DNA of 10,550 nt from an uncultured Lachnospiraceae bacterium (lineage in GTDB: Bacteria > Bacillota > Clostridia > Lachnospirales > Lachnospiraceae), in the NCBI GenBank assembly GCA_947178115.1, contig CAMWXF010000033.1, positions 1 through 10,550 on the forward strand, read 5' to 3'. Below are positions 1-5,975 of this stretch, one piece after another; the stretch's first letter is position 1; the number at the start of each line of letters is the position of its first letter. A model generated the notes under the pieces. The model ran no database searches. It was not told the origin of the DNA and was given only the letters and a program-made list of their open reading frames with translations. The position numbers and the translations under genes are program-made.

Positions 1-51
1 GTGCCGTAGCGGGGAAAACAGTGCGGAAATCTAAAAAGAATCTAAAAAAGC

Positions 52-80
52 TTGTTTTCTTAACTTGTTTTGTGTATGAT
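52..80 (+). promoter_or_regulatory. Predicted sigma-A promoter of yajC
   Basis: A -35 hexamer TTGTTT (52-57) and a -10 hexamer TATGAT (75-80) are separated by exactly 17 bp, with TGTG directly before the -10. Transcription would begin near 87, giving a leader of about 70 nt before yajC. Two A-tracts (33-37 and 44-49), about one helical turn apart inside a repeated ATCTAAAAA, lie just upstream of the -35 and resemble an UP element. The 51 bases to the left contain no supportable gene. Confidence 0.65.
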
Positions 81-99
81 ATGTTTTGATCGCTTAGAC

Positions 100-133
100 G
101 TATGACATGGCTGAAGTTATTGCCAGGTCATAT
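100..133 (+). promoter_or_regulatory. Stem-loop in the yajC leader
   Basis: TATGAC (101-106) pairs with GTCATA (127-132). After one A/G mismatch, TGGC (108-111) pairs with GCCA (122-125), leaving a loop of about 10 nt. It lies between the predicted start of transcription and the Shine-Dalgarno sequence at 144-148. No U-run follows, so it is not a terminator. It may be an RNA hairpin affecting yajC translation or mRNA stability, or a DNA operator. The pairing is seen directly; the function is inferred. Confidence 0.4.
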
Positions 134-143
134 AGGAATATAT

Positions 144-148
144 GGAGG
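144..148 (+). promoter_or_regulatory. Ribosome binding site that fixes the yajC start
   Basis: GGAGG lies 8 nt before the ATG at 157. An in-frame ATG at 142 would overlap this site and has no good site of its own, so the 157 start is preferred. Confidence 0.7.
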
Positions 149-156
149 AAAAAGAT

Positions 157-477
157 ATGGGTATTTTATTGACAGGTGACGGAGCAGCAGCGGCGGCAAC
201 AGGCGGCGGCATGGTCATGATTCTTTACATTGTTGTAATTGTGGCATTTATGTATTTTATTATGATTCGTCCGCAGAAGAAAGAACAGAAGAGAATGGCG
301 GCGATGTTAGCGGAGATGAGCGTCGGCGATTGTGTGCTTACGACAAGCGGTTTCTACGGCATTGTGATCGACATTACGGAGGATACGATTATCGTTGAAT
401 TCGGCAGCAACAAGAACTGTCGTATTCCTATGCAGAAGTCCGCGGTTGCACAGATCGAGAAGGCAGATGCGGAATAA
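157..477 (+). CDS. yajC: Preprotein translocase accessory subunit YajC
   Basis: This is a 106-residue single-pass membrane protein of the YajC family, which associates with SecDF and the SecYEG translocase at the cytoplasmic membrane; its exact role is not settled. A short Ala/Gly-rich extracytoplasmic N-terminus (residues 7-18) leads into one hydrophobic segment (about 19-37). The family-typical IRPQKKEQKR (37-46) follows, then a small cytoplasmic domain with the usual GD-x-V-x-T-x-x-G pattern (VGDCVLTTSGFYG). The length is normal for the family. The ATG at 157 was chosen because GGAGG sits 8 nt upstream. The gene is not followed by secD or secF: a strong terminator begins 6 nt after the stop, so it appears to be a single-gene unit with its own promoter. 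Confidence in the family assignment is high. Confidence 0.93.
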   Translation: MGILLTGDGAAAAATGGGMVMILYIVVIVAFMYFIMIRPQKKEQKRMAAMLAEMSVGDCVLTTSGFYGIVIDITEDTIIVEFGSNKNCRIPMQKSAVAQIEKADAE

Positions 478-482
478 GAATT

Positions 483-529
483 AAAAACCCGAGCTTGCTC
501 GCAATCGAGCGTAGCTCGGGTTTTATTTG
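483..529 (+). terminator. Intrinsic terminator after yajC
   Basis: CCCGAGCT (488-495) pairs with AGCTCGGG (513-520). The stem continues, after a small internal loop, with GCTCG (497-501) pairing with CGAGC (506-510) around a CAAT loop. TTTTATTT follows. A run of five A residues (483-487) precedes it, so the hairpin could also terminate transcription from the other strand. The same bases can fold as two side-by-side mini-hairpins (about 491-500 and 506-518). Confidence 0.9.
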
Positions 530-566
530 TGAGAAAGGACGGAAAACGATTTCCATAATATGGTTC

Positions 567-586
567 TTTTGTAAACATCTACAAAA
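567..586 (+). promoter_or_regulatory. Inverted repeat upstream of the lipoprotein promoter
   Basis: TTTTGTA (567-573) and TACAAAA (580-586) form a perfect 7-bp inverted repeat with a 6-nt gap. Its centre is about 60 bp before the predicted start of transcription, a position typical of activator sites. No U-run follows and no gene is close enough for it to be a terminator. The protein that might bind is not known; the role is inferred from position only. Confidence 0.3.
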
Positions 587-600
587 TGCAAGATTATCTC

Positions 601-629
601 TTGACAGTGCATTCCACATCGTGTAGAAT
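601..629 (+). promoter_or_regulatory. Strong sigma-A promoter of the lipoprotein gene
   Basis: A perfect -35 TTGACA (601-606), a 17-bp spacer and a -10 TAGAAT (624-629) preceded by TG make this the best promoter in the window. Transcription would start near 636, giving a leader of about 50 nt before the ATG at 686. Confidence 0.8.
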
Positions 630-631
630 GC
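609..631 (+). promoter_or_regulatory. Candidate operator: 23-bp palindrome over spacer and -10
   Basis: GCATTC (609-614) and GAATGC (626-631) are perfectly complementary, and ACA (616-618) with TGT (622-624) extends the same symmetry around a centre at 620; only the pair 615/625 and the very centre break it. The site covers most of the promoter spacer and the whole -10 element, so a bound dimer would block RNA polymerase. I do not recognise it as a standard CIRCE, Fur/PerR or LexA site. The symmetry is seen; repression is inferred. Confidence 0.45.
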
Positions 632-685
632 GGAGTTGTGTGATAAAGCACAGTGACTCGTGAAGAGTAAAAGGAGGAGAATATT

Positions 686-1273
686 ATGAAAATAAGAACA
701 GTGAAATTAGTTGCATGTGCAGCAATTATGGCGCTTACATTATCCATGACTGCTTGTGGCGGTGATGATGCTGCTGCAACAGCGGGAACGGAGACAGAGG
801 TTGCAGACACGGATGATTCTGCAGAAGTTGAGCCGGAAACGGAAGAGGAGACAGAGCCTGAGACAGAAGAGCCGGCAGATGATGCAGAAGCAGAGGCTGA
901 AGATGAGGCGGATGACGCAGACGTTGCAGATGTGGGCGATTATACAACCTTAGAGGATTACTACAATGATCCTACCGTTTCGGCAGCTTTGAAGAGCGCT
1001 TTTGATGCTATGGCAGGTGACGGTATGTCTGCAGATTGTGAAGTAAGTGGCAATGAGTTCACCGTAATCATCAAGATTGAGGACAGCTCCATGATCGTTG
1101 ACGGTATGGGTGAGGCACTTTCCGCTGCATTAGATGCACAGGCAGATACATTCAAAGCACAGGTTAAGCAGTTCGATGATGTGATCGGACAGGACGGAGC
1201 CTGCACGGTTGTTATGCGTTATACAGATCCTGATGACAACGTACTTGCAGAAAAAGCCTTTACAGCAAACTAA
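686..1273 (+). CDS. Acidic-linker lipoprotein, probable DUF4854 family
   Basis: This is a 195-residue predicted surface lipoprotein of unknown function. A basic N-terminus (MKIRTVK), a hydrophobic stretch (8-23) and a lipobox ending TAC give lipidation at Cys24. Residues about 27-85 form a disordered linker made almost only of Asp, Glu, Ala and Thr; there is no Lys, Arg or His from residue 8 to 102. A folded domain (about 86-195) begins YTTLEDYYNDPTV, contains SGNEFTV, and ends with VVMRYTDPDDNVLAEKAF. This organisation resembles Lachnospiraceae proteins annotated DUF4854, an assignment made from memory of the family pattern and not from a search. GGAGG lies 8 nt before the ATG. The gene stands alone between its own strong promoter and a terminator. 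The acidic linker probably holds the domain away from the membrane or extends it into the cell wall. Confidence 0.8.
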   Translation: MKIRTVKLVACAAIMALTLSMTACGGDDAAATAGTETEVADTDDSAEVEPETEEETEPETEEPADDAEAEAEDEADDADVADVGDYTTLEDYYNDPTVSAALKSAFDAMAGDGMSADCEVSGNEFTVIIKIEDSSMIVDGMGEALSAALDAQADTFKAQVKQFDDVIGQDGACTVVMRYTDPDDNVLAEKAFTAN

Positions 1274-1339
1274 ACGCTGAATATCGGATTACAGATACCA
1301 TAAGAGATTACGGCAGACTGTGATTGAGACAAGAGAAGT

Positions 1340-1375
1340 AAGAGACGGACTTAACTGTTCGTCTCTTTTCTTTTC
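1340..1375 (+). terminator. Intrinsic terminator after the lipoprotein gene
   Basis: AGAGACGGAC (1341-1350) pairs with GTTCGTCTCT (1357-1366) over 10 bp, including one G-T pair, around a 6-nt loop. The T-rich tail TTTCTTTTC follows. It separates the lipoprotein unit from the leuB promoter. Confidence 0.88.
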
Positions 1376-1408
1376 TGATACCATAGAGAAGGCAAGGACA
1401 AACTCTTC

Positions 1409-1437
1409 TTGAAATTTATAGAAGAATAGACTATGAT
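1409..1437 (+). promoter_or_regulatory. Predicted sigma-A promoter of the leuB-ilv cluster
   Basis: TTGAAA (1409-1414) and TATGAT (1432-1437) are separated by 17 bp. Transcription would start near 1444, leaving a leader of only about 40 nt, too short for a T-box or a leader-peptide attenuator. TCTTCT (1404-1409) and AGAAGA (1420-1425) form an inverted repeat around the -35. Control, if any, is therefore more likely at initiation. Confidence 0.65.
1413..1427 (+). promoter_or_regulatory. Weak CodY-like box in the leuB promoter
   Basis: AATTTATAGAAGAAT matches the CodY consensus AATTTTCWGAAAATT at 11 of 15 positions and lies between the -35 and -10. CodY represses branched-chain amino acid genes in many Firmicutes, so the location is sensible, but four mismatches in AT-rich DNA can occur by chance. 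Confidence 0.25.
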
Positions 1438-1484
1438 ATATAAGTGATATTTTGCGACAAATGACATGGAAATGAGGGATTGAT

Positions 1485-2570
1485 ATGGATTTGAGGATTA
1501 CATGCATTCCGGGGGACGGGATCGGACCGGAGATTATAGCGGAAGCAAAGAAAGTTCTTGATGCTGTGGCCAAGCGGTACGGGCATACCATGCATTATAC
1601 GGATATTCTGATGGGCGGTGCGTCTATTGACGTGCATGGTGTTCCCCTGACAAAGGAAGCGGTTGAAACGGCGAAGAGCGGTGATGCCGTATTGATGGGG
1701 TCTATCGGCGGAGATACGACGACTTCTCCGTGGTATCGTCTGGAGCCTTCCTTAAGACCGGAAGCCGGACTGCTGGCAATCAGGAAGGAACTGAATCTTT
1801 TTGCGAATCTGAGACCCGCGGTATTGTATGACGAACTGGTGGCGGCTTGTCCTTTAAAAGATGAGATAGCTGCCACGGGATTTGATATGATGATTATGCG
1901 TGAGCTGACCGGTGGACTCTACTTCGGAGAGAAGAGGACGATTGAGGAGAACGGAGTGAGAAAGGCATTTGATACGCTTGTATATGATGAGAATGAGATC
2001 AGGCGGATTGCCGTAAAGGGATTTGATATCGCCATGAAGCGGCGAAAGAAAGTGACCAGCGTGGATAAGGCCAACGTGCTGGCTTCTTCAAGATTGTGGA
2101 GAAGCGTGGTGGATGAGGTCGCGAAGAAGTATCCGGAAGTGACTTTAGAACATATGCTGGTAGATAACTGCGCGATGCAGCTTGTCAAAGATCCCGCACA
2201 GTTTGATGTTATTCTGACAGAAAATATGTTTGGCGATATCCTGTCCGATGAGGCGAGCATGGTGACCGGATCTATCGGAATGCTGGCTTCGGCCTCCTTA
2301 AATGATACGAAGTTTGGTCTGTATGAGCCGAGCCATGGTTCTGCACCGGACATTGCCGGAAAAGATATTGCGAATCCGATTGCCACGGTTCTTTCTGCGG
2401 CAATGATGTTGCGTTACAGCTTCGATCTGGATCGTGAAGCAGATGCGGTAGAGAGTGCGGTAAGAGAGGTCCTTCAGAGCAGTTACCGCACGAGCGATAT
2501 TATGGCTGAGGGATGTACTCAGGTAGGGTGCAGACAGATGGGAGATCTTTTGGCAGAGCGGATCAAATAG
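1485..2570 (+). CDS. leuB: 3-isopropylmalate dehydrogenase
   Basis: This 361-residue cytoplasmic enzyme oxidises and decarboxylates 3-isopropylmalate to 2-oxoisocaproate with NAD+, the third step of the leucine branch. The N-terminus IPGDGIGPEI (8-17) is diagnostic of the isocitrate/isopropylmalate dehydrogenase family. Substrate residues expected for LeuB are present: Arg100, Arg110, Arg139, Tyr146 (in LTGGLYFGE), Lys195 (in SVDKAN) and metal-binding Asp227, Asp251 and Asp255 (in FGDILSDEAS). The NAD loop is EPSHGSAPDIAGKDIANPIA (281-300). The length is standard. A GAGGG site lies 6 nt before the ATG. It is the first gene after the promoter at 1409-1437; leuC and leuD, which often sit next to leuB, are absent, and a membrane protein gene follows after a gap of 34 nt. 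Confidence 0.96.
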   Translation: MDLRITCIPGDGIGPEIIAEAKKVLDAVAKRYGHTMHYTDILMGGASIDVHGVPLTKEAVETAKSGDAVLMGSIGGDTTTSPWYRLEPSLRPEAGLLAIRKELNLFANLRPAVLYDELVAACPLKDEIAATGFDMMIMRELTGGLYFGEKRTIEENGVRKAFDTLVYDENEIRRIAVKGFDIAMKRRKKVTSVDKANVLASSRLWRSVVDEVAKKYPEVTLEHMLVDNCAMQLVKDPAQFDVILTENMFGDILSDEASMVTGSIGMLASASLNDTKFGLYEPSHGSAPDIAGKDIANPIATVLSAAMMLRYSFDLDREADAVESAVREVLQSSYRTSDIMAEGCTQVGCRQMGDLLAERIK

Positions 2571-2604
2571 AAAAGAACCGATACGGAAAATGCAGGGAAT
2601 TTTT

Positions 2605-4230
2605 ATGGAACAGAACAATAAACGGAATAAACTTGATATAGAGACAACTGTTTTTATTCTGTTTCTTTTGGGTCTGGCGGTGTATTACGGCTGGCGTATG
2701 TTTGCGCTGACACCGTGGTATGACGAACTCTACACTTACTATTTTTTTATCAGTAGAGGACCGGTTTATGCGGCAATTCACTGGCCATTGCCCAATAATC
2801 ATATCGGATATTCAGTGTTGTCGGCATGTCTTGGCATTTTCGGAAATTCCGCCATTGCGCTGCGAGGTATTTCTTATCTGTGCAGTCTCGGAAGTATGGT
2901 ACTGATTTTTCGGATCGGCAGAAAATGTTTTATGCGCGGACTGGCGCTTATCCCTGTTTTTCTCTATGCGGGTATGAAACTGGTGAACCAGCTTGCGGTG
3001 CAGGGAAGAGGATATGCACTTGTATCATTCTGTTATTTTGTGGCAATATACGAACTGCTGTGTATTACGGTAGAGCATAAAGAACGTATTCGGGACTATA
3101 TATGCTTCGGCATAAGCTTGGCGCTCGCGTTGTATGCGATCCCCAGCAGTCTGTATGTTGTGATTCCGATTTGCCTTGTGGGTGGTGTTATTCTGCTTGC
3201 ATGCGGCGAGTACAGAGATTTTTGGCGATTGGTTCTCACTTCTCTGGCCGGGGCGGTCTGTACGTTAGGGTTGTATGGGGTGGTATGGCTTGCTATCGGT
3301 TCCAATTTGCTTATGAAAACAGAAGGCAGTGCATACTACGGCATGGGGCATGGGGCAATTATCCTGCATGCGCCGTTTGCGGCACTGCGGACCGGGATTG
3401 AATATATGCTGGCAACGCCGTATATCCAAAGCGTTGGCAGAGAGGGATTTGCCGGTAAATTTATAAGCTGGCTGCACAGCCTGCTAAATGAATTTTACAT
3501 GGGTGGTGCAGTGATACTGGCGGTTCTTTTGATTCTCTGTATTATGCATGTGGTGTACTGTATTATAAAGAGAATAAATAACAATGGTTATAGGAATAAA
3601 CCTGCCGAAGAAAACGAGCGTTATGATTGCTTCATGGAGATCTATCTGGCAGTCAGCCTGATTGTGATTCCGCTTATGCAGATCTGTTTGTGTTCGCTGC
3701 CATATTACAGAGTGTTTTCTTTCGCAGGTGCTTTGGTGGCTTTTGCGGTCACATGGCTTTGGCAGGCTGCCGTTAGAGGATTTATTTCCGGACAGATCGG
3801 AAAATACATGCCGATATTCGGAAGCATGGCCGCAGGAATTCTGTGTATTGTCATGCTGCTTACTCCGTCTTATCAGGCTCAGTACAGCGACAGGGAGGCG
3901 GCAATAGAGGATGCTTATGAACAGGCAGAGTTGTCCCGGCTGCAGAAGATTGCCGTGACGGACTGTGATCAGGAATATCTATTGTTATTTTTATATGACA
4001 TAGATGGAGAGCGGCTTACCCGCGATTTGACAGAGGCGGAGGCCGTGCTGGCGGACAAGTATCTGCTATTAGATTACAATACAGATGTTATTGATTGGAG
4101 CGGCGATGATTGGAAACTGTATCTGACACAGGAAGAGTTTGCAGCATCGCGGATAGTCGAACGGATGGAAGCTGTCTATGAAAATGATAGATTTATCCTA
4201 TACATGGAAAATAATGATAAAGGAGAATGA
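2605..4230 (+). CDS. Polytopic GT-C type membrane glycosyltransferase-like protein
   Basis: This 541-residue protein has about ten or more hydrophobic segments, followed by an extracytoplasmic tail of about 120 residues (from about 422). The first membrane segment (about 14-35) is followed by an outward loop with Asp40-Glu41 in [11 protein letters not shown], then [12 protein letters not shown] (59-70). An acidic pair in the first outer loop is the hallmark of GT-C enzymes of the PMT/ArnT superfamily, which take sugar from a polyprenyl-phosphate carrier. [11 protein letters not shown], further along, also resembles this group. Donor and acceptor cannot be told from the sequence. The ATG at 2605 was chosen because AGGGA lies 6 nt upstream; an in-frame ATG at 2590 is possible but poorly supported. 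The stop lies 2 nt before ilvD, so the two are almost certainly co-transcribed. Glycosylation of a wall polymer, lipid or protein is inferred. Confidence 0.72.
   Translation: MEQNNKRNKLDIETTVFILFLLGLAVYYGWRMFALTPWYDELYTYYFFISRGPVYAAIHWPLPNNHIGYSVLSACLGIFGNSAIALRGISYLCSLGSMVLIFRIGRKCFMRGLALIPVFLYAGMKLVNQLAVQGRGYALVSFCYFVAIYELLCITVEHKERIRDYICFGISLALALYAIPSSLYVVIPICLVGGVILLACGEYRDFWRLVLTSLAGAVCTLGLYGVVWLAIGSNLLMKTEGSAYYGMGHGAIILHAPFAALRTGIEYMLATPYIQSVGREGFAGKFISWLHSLLNEFYMGGAVILAVLLILCIMHVVYCIIKRINNNGYRNKPAEENERYDCFMEIYLAVSLIVIPLMQICLCSLPYYRVFSFAGALVAFAVTWLWQAAVRGFISGQIGKYMPIFGSMAAGILCIVMLLTPSYQAQYSDREAAIEDAYEQAELSRLQKIAVTDCDQEYLLLFLYDIDGERLTRDLTEAEAVLADKYLLLDYNTDVIDWSGDDWKLYLTQEEFAASRIVERMEAVYENDRFILYMENNDKGE
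4221..4225 (+). promoter_or_regulatory. Ribosome binding site that fixes the ilvD start
   Basis: AGGAG lies 7 nt before the ATG at 4233 but only 1 nt before the in-frame ATG at 4227, which overlaps the upstream stop codon as ATGA. The spacing rules out 4227 as the main start. The site lies inside the end of the glycosyltransferase gene, so translation of the two genes is probably linked. Confidence 0.75.
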
Positions 4231-4232
4231 GT

Positions 4233-5906
4233 ATGAGAAGCGATAATGTAAAGGCGGGCGTACAGCAGGCACCGCACAGGAGTTTATTTAATGCATTGGG
4301 ATTTACGGAGGAGGAGATGAGAAAGCCTATGGTAGGTATCGTCAGCTCCTATAATGAGATCGTGCCGGGACATATGAATCTGGACAAGATTGTGAATGCC
4401 GTAAAGCTTGGTGTGGCTGAGGCAGGAGGCGTGCCGGTTGTATTTCCGGCAATTGCGGTTTGCGACGGTATTGCCATGGGACATATCGGAATGAAATATT
4501 CTCTGGTTACAAGAGATCTGATTGCAGATTCTACGGAGTGCATGGCATTGGCACATCAGTTTGACGCACTTGTGATGGTGCCTAACTGCGATAAGAATGT
4601 GCCCGGCCTGCTTATGGCGGCGGCGCGTATTAATGTTCCGACCGTATTTGTATCGGGCGGACCTATGCTGGCGGGTCATGTGCACGGGCAGAAGAGAAGT
4701 CTTTCTTCCATGTTTGAAGCTGTGGGCTCCTATGCGGCGGGAACCATGAACGACGAAGAACTAAGAGAGTTTGAGGAGAAGACGTGCCCTACCTGCGGCT
4801 CCTGTTCCGGTATGTATACAGCGAATTCCATGAACTGTCTGACGGAAGTGCTGGGTATGGGACTTGGCGGCAACGGTACGATACCCGCGGTTTATTCCGA
4901 GCGTATCAAGCTGGCGAAGCATGCCGGTATGGCTGTTATGAAGCTGTTGCAGGAGAATATCCGTCCCAGAGATATTATGACAAAAGAAGCCATACTGAAT
5001 GCGTTGACGGTGGATATGGCTTTGGGATGCTCCACCAATTCCATGTTGCATCTGCCTGCAATCGCGCATGAGGTTGGTTTTGATTTTGATATTTCTTACG
5101 CTAATGAGATTAGTGAGAAGACCCCTAATCTGTGTCATTTGGCACCGGCAGGACCTACTTATATGGAAGATTTAAACGAGGCAGGCGGTGTCTATGCAGT
5201 TATGAAAGAACTTGCGGATATCGGTCTTCTGCATACGGAATGTATGACTGTGACCGGTGAGACCATCGGTGAGAATATTAAAGATGCGGTTAATAAGAAT
5301 CCGGAGGTAATCAGAACTGTGGATAATCCCTACAGTAAGACGGGCGGACTCGCCGTGCTGAAAGGCAATCTGGCACCTGACGGCAGCGTAGTCAAACGTT
5401 CCGCGGTGGTAGAAGAAATGATGGTTCATGAAGGACCGGCAAGAGTATTTGAGTGTGAGGAGGATGCCATAGCAGCCATCAAGGGCGGCAAAATCGTACC
5501 GGGCGATGTGGTAGTCATCCGTTATGAAGGACCCAAGGGCGGTCCCGGTATGCGTGAAATGTTAAATCCTACTTCTGCAATCGCAGGAATGGGGCTTGGG
5601 TCCAGCGTGGCGCTGATTACGGACGGCAGATTCTCTGGCGCATCCCGTGGGGCTTCCATCGGACATGTATCTCCGGAAGCTGCGGTCGGCGGGCCGATCG
5701 CGTTTGTGGAAGAGGGGGATATTATCAGTATAGATATTCCGAATATGAAGTTGGATGTGAAAGTATCCGATGAGGAATTGGCGGCCAGAAGAGCAAAGTG
5801 GCAGCCCAGAGAACCGGAAGTAACGAGCGGATATCTGGCAAGATACCGTGAGATGGTTACGAGCGGTAACAGAGGCGCTATTTTGGAGATACCCGCAAAT
5901 CATTGA
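4233..5906 (+). CDS. ilvD: Dihydroxy-acid dehydratase
   Basis: This 557-residue iron-sulphur enzyme dehydrates 2,3-dihydroxyisovalerate and 2,3-dihydroxy-3-methylvalerate to the 2-oxo acid precursors of valine/leucine and isoleucine. The start [10 protein letters not shown] is typical of clostridial IlvD. Cluster and metal motifs are NCDKNVPG (118-125, Cys119) and [19 protein letters not shown] (184-202, Cys185, 188 and 191). The C-terminal active-site motif is [11 protein letters not shown] (463-473), with Ser471 in the position of the proposed catalytic base. At residue 46 the protein has Gly (IVPGHMNL), as E. coli IlvD does, where [2Fe-2S] enzymes carry a third cluster Cys; this suggests an oxygen-labile [4Fe-4S] form, fitting an anaerobe. 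The gene begins 2 nt after the glycosyltransferase stop and lies 69 nt before ilvB, with no terminator between them. Confidence 0.97.
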   Translation: MRSDNVKAGVQQAPHRSLFNALGFTEEEMRKPMVGIVSSYNEIVPGHMNLDKIVNAVKLGVAEAGGVPVVFPAIAVCDGIAMGHIGMKYSLVTRDLIADSTECMALAHQFDALVMVPNCDKNVPGLLMAAARINVPTVFVSGGPMLAGHVHGQKRSLSSMFEAVGSYAAGTMNDEELREFEEKTCPTCGSCSGMYTANSMNCLTEVLGMGLGGNGTIPAVYSERIKLAKHAGMAVMKLLQENIRPRDIMTKEAILNALTVDMALGCSTNSMLHLPAIAHEVGFDFDISYANEISEKTPNLCHLAPAGPTYMEDLNEAGGVYAVMKELADIGLLHTECMTVTGETIGENIKDAVNKNPEVIRTVDNPYSKTGGLAVLKGNLAPDGSVVKRSAVVEEMMVHEGPARVFECEEDAIAAIKGGKIVPGDVVVIRYEGPKGGPGMREMLNPTSAIAGMGLGSSVALITDGRFSGASRGASIGHVSPEAAVGGPIAFVEEGDIISIDIPNMKLDVKVSDEELAARRAKWQPREPEVTSGYLARYREMVTSGNRGAILEIPANH

Positions 5907-5975
5907 GATTTGTGATGTTGTGCAAAGCCTGACGGCAGAATAAGTGATGAGAAAACAGTAGGAGGAGTATAGATC

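Noticed and set aside
1..89. Open reading at the left edge that could be the end of an upstream gene (frames ending at 34 or at 89).
   Set aside because: Both stretches are short, show no recognisable motif, and the longer one runs through the yajC promoter. Neither can be supported as a gene tail.
102..179. Short open readings in the yajC leader (ATG at 102 and at 107), considered as a leader peptide.
   Set aside because: Neither has a ribosome binding site, both overlap yajC, and no regulatory codon run is present.
735..953. Open readings in other frames over the lipoprotein linker, on both strands.
   Set aside because: They arise from the repetitive GA-rich codons of the acidic linker; they have no ribosome binding site and give low-complexity products.
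1438..1484. T-box or leader-peptide attenuator before leuB.
   Set aside because: The leader is about 40 nt and contains no T-box sequence, no terminator hairpin and no leucine-rich short reading frame.
5907..5975. Possible internal promoter between ilvD and ilvB.
   Set aside because: A TTGTGC at 5918-5923 has no acceptable -10 at the right distance; only a good ribosome binding site is present.
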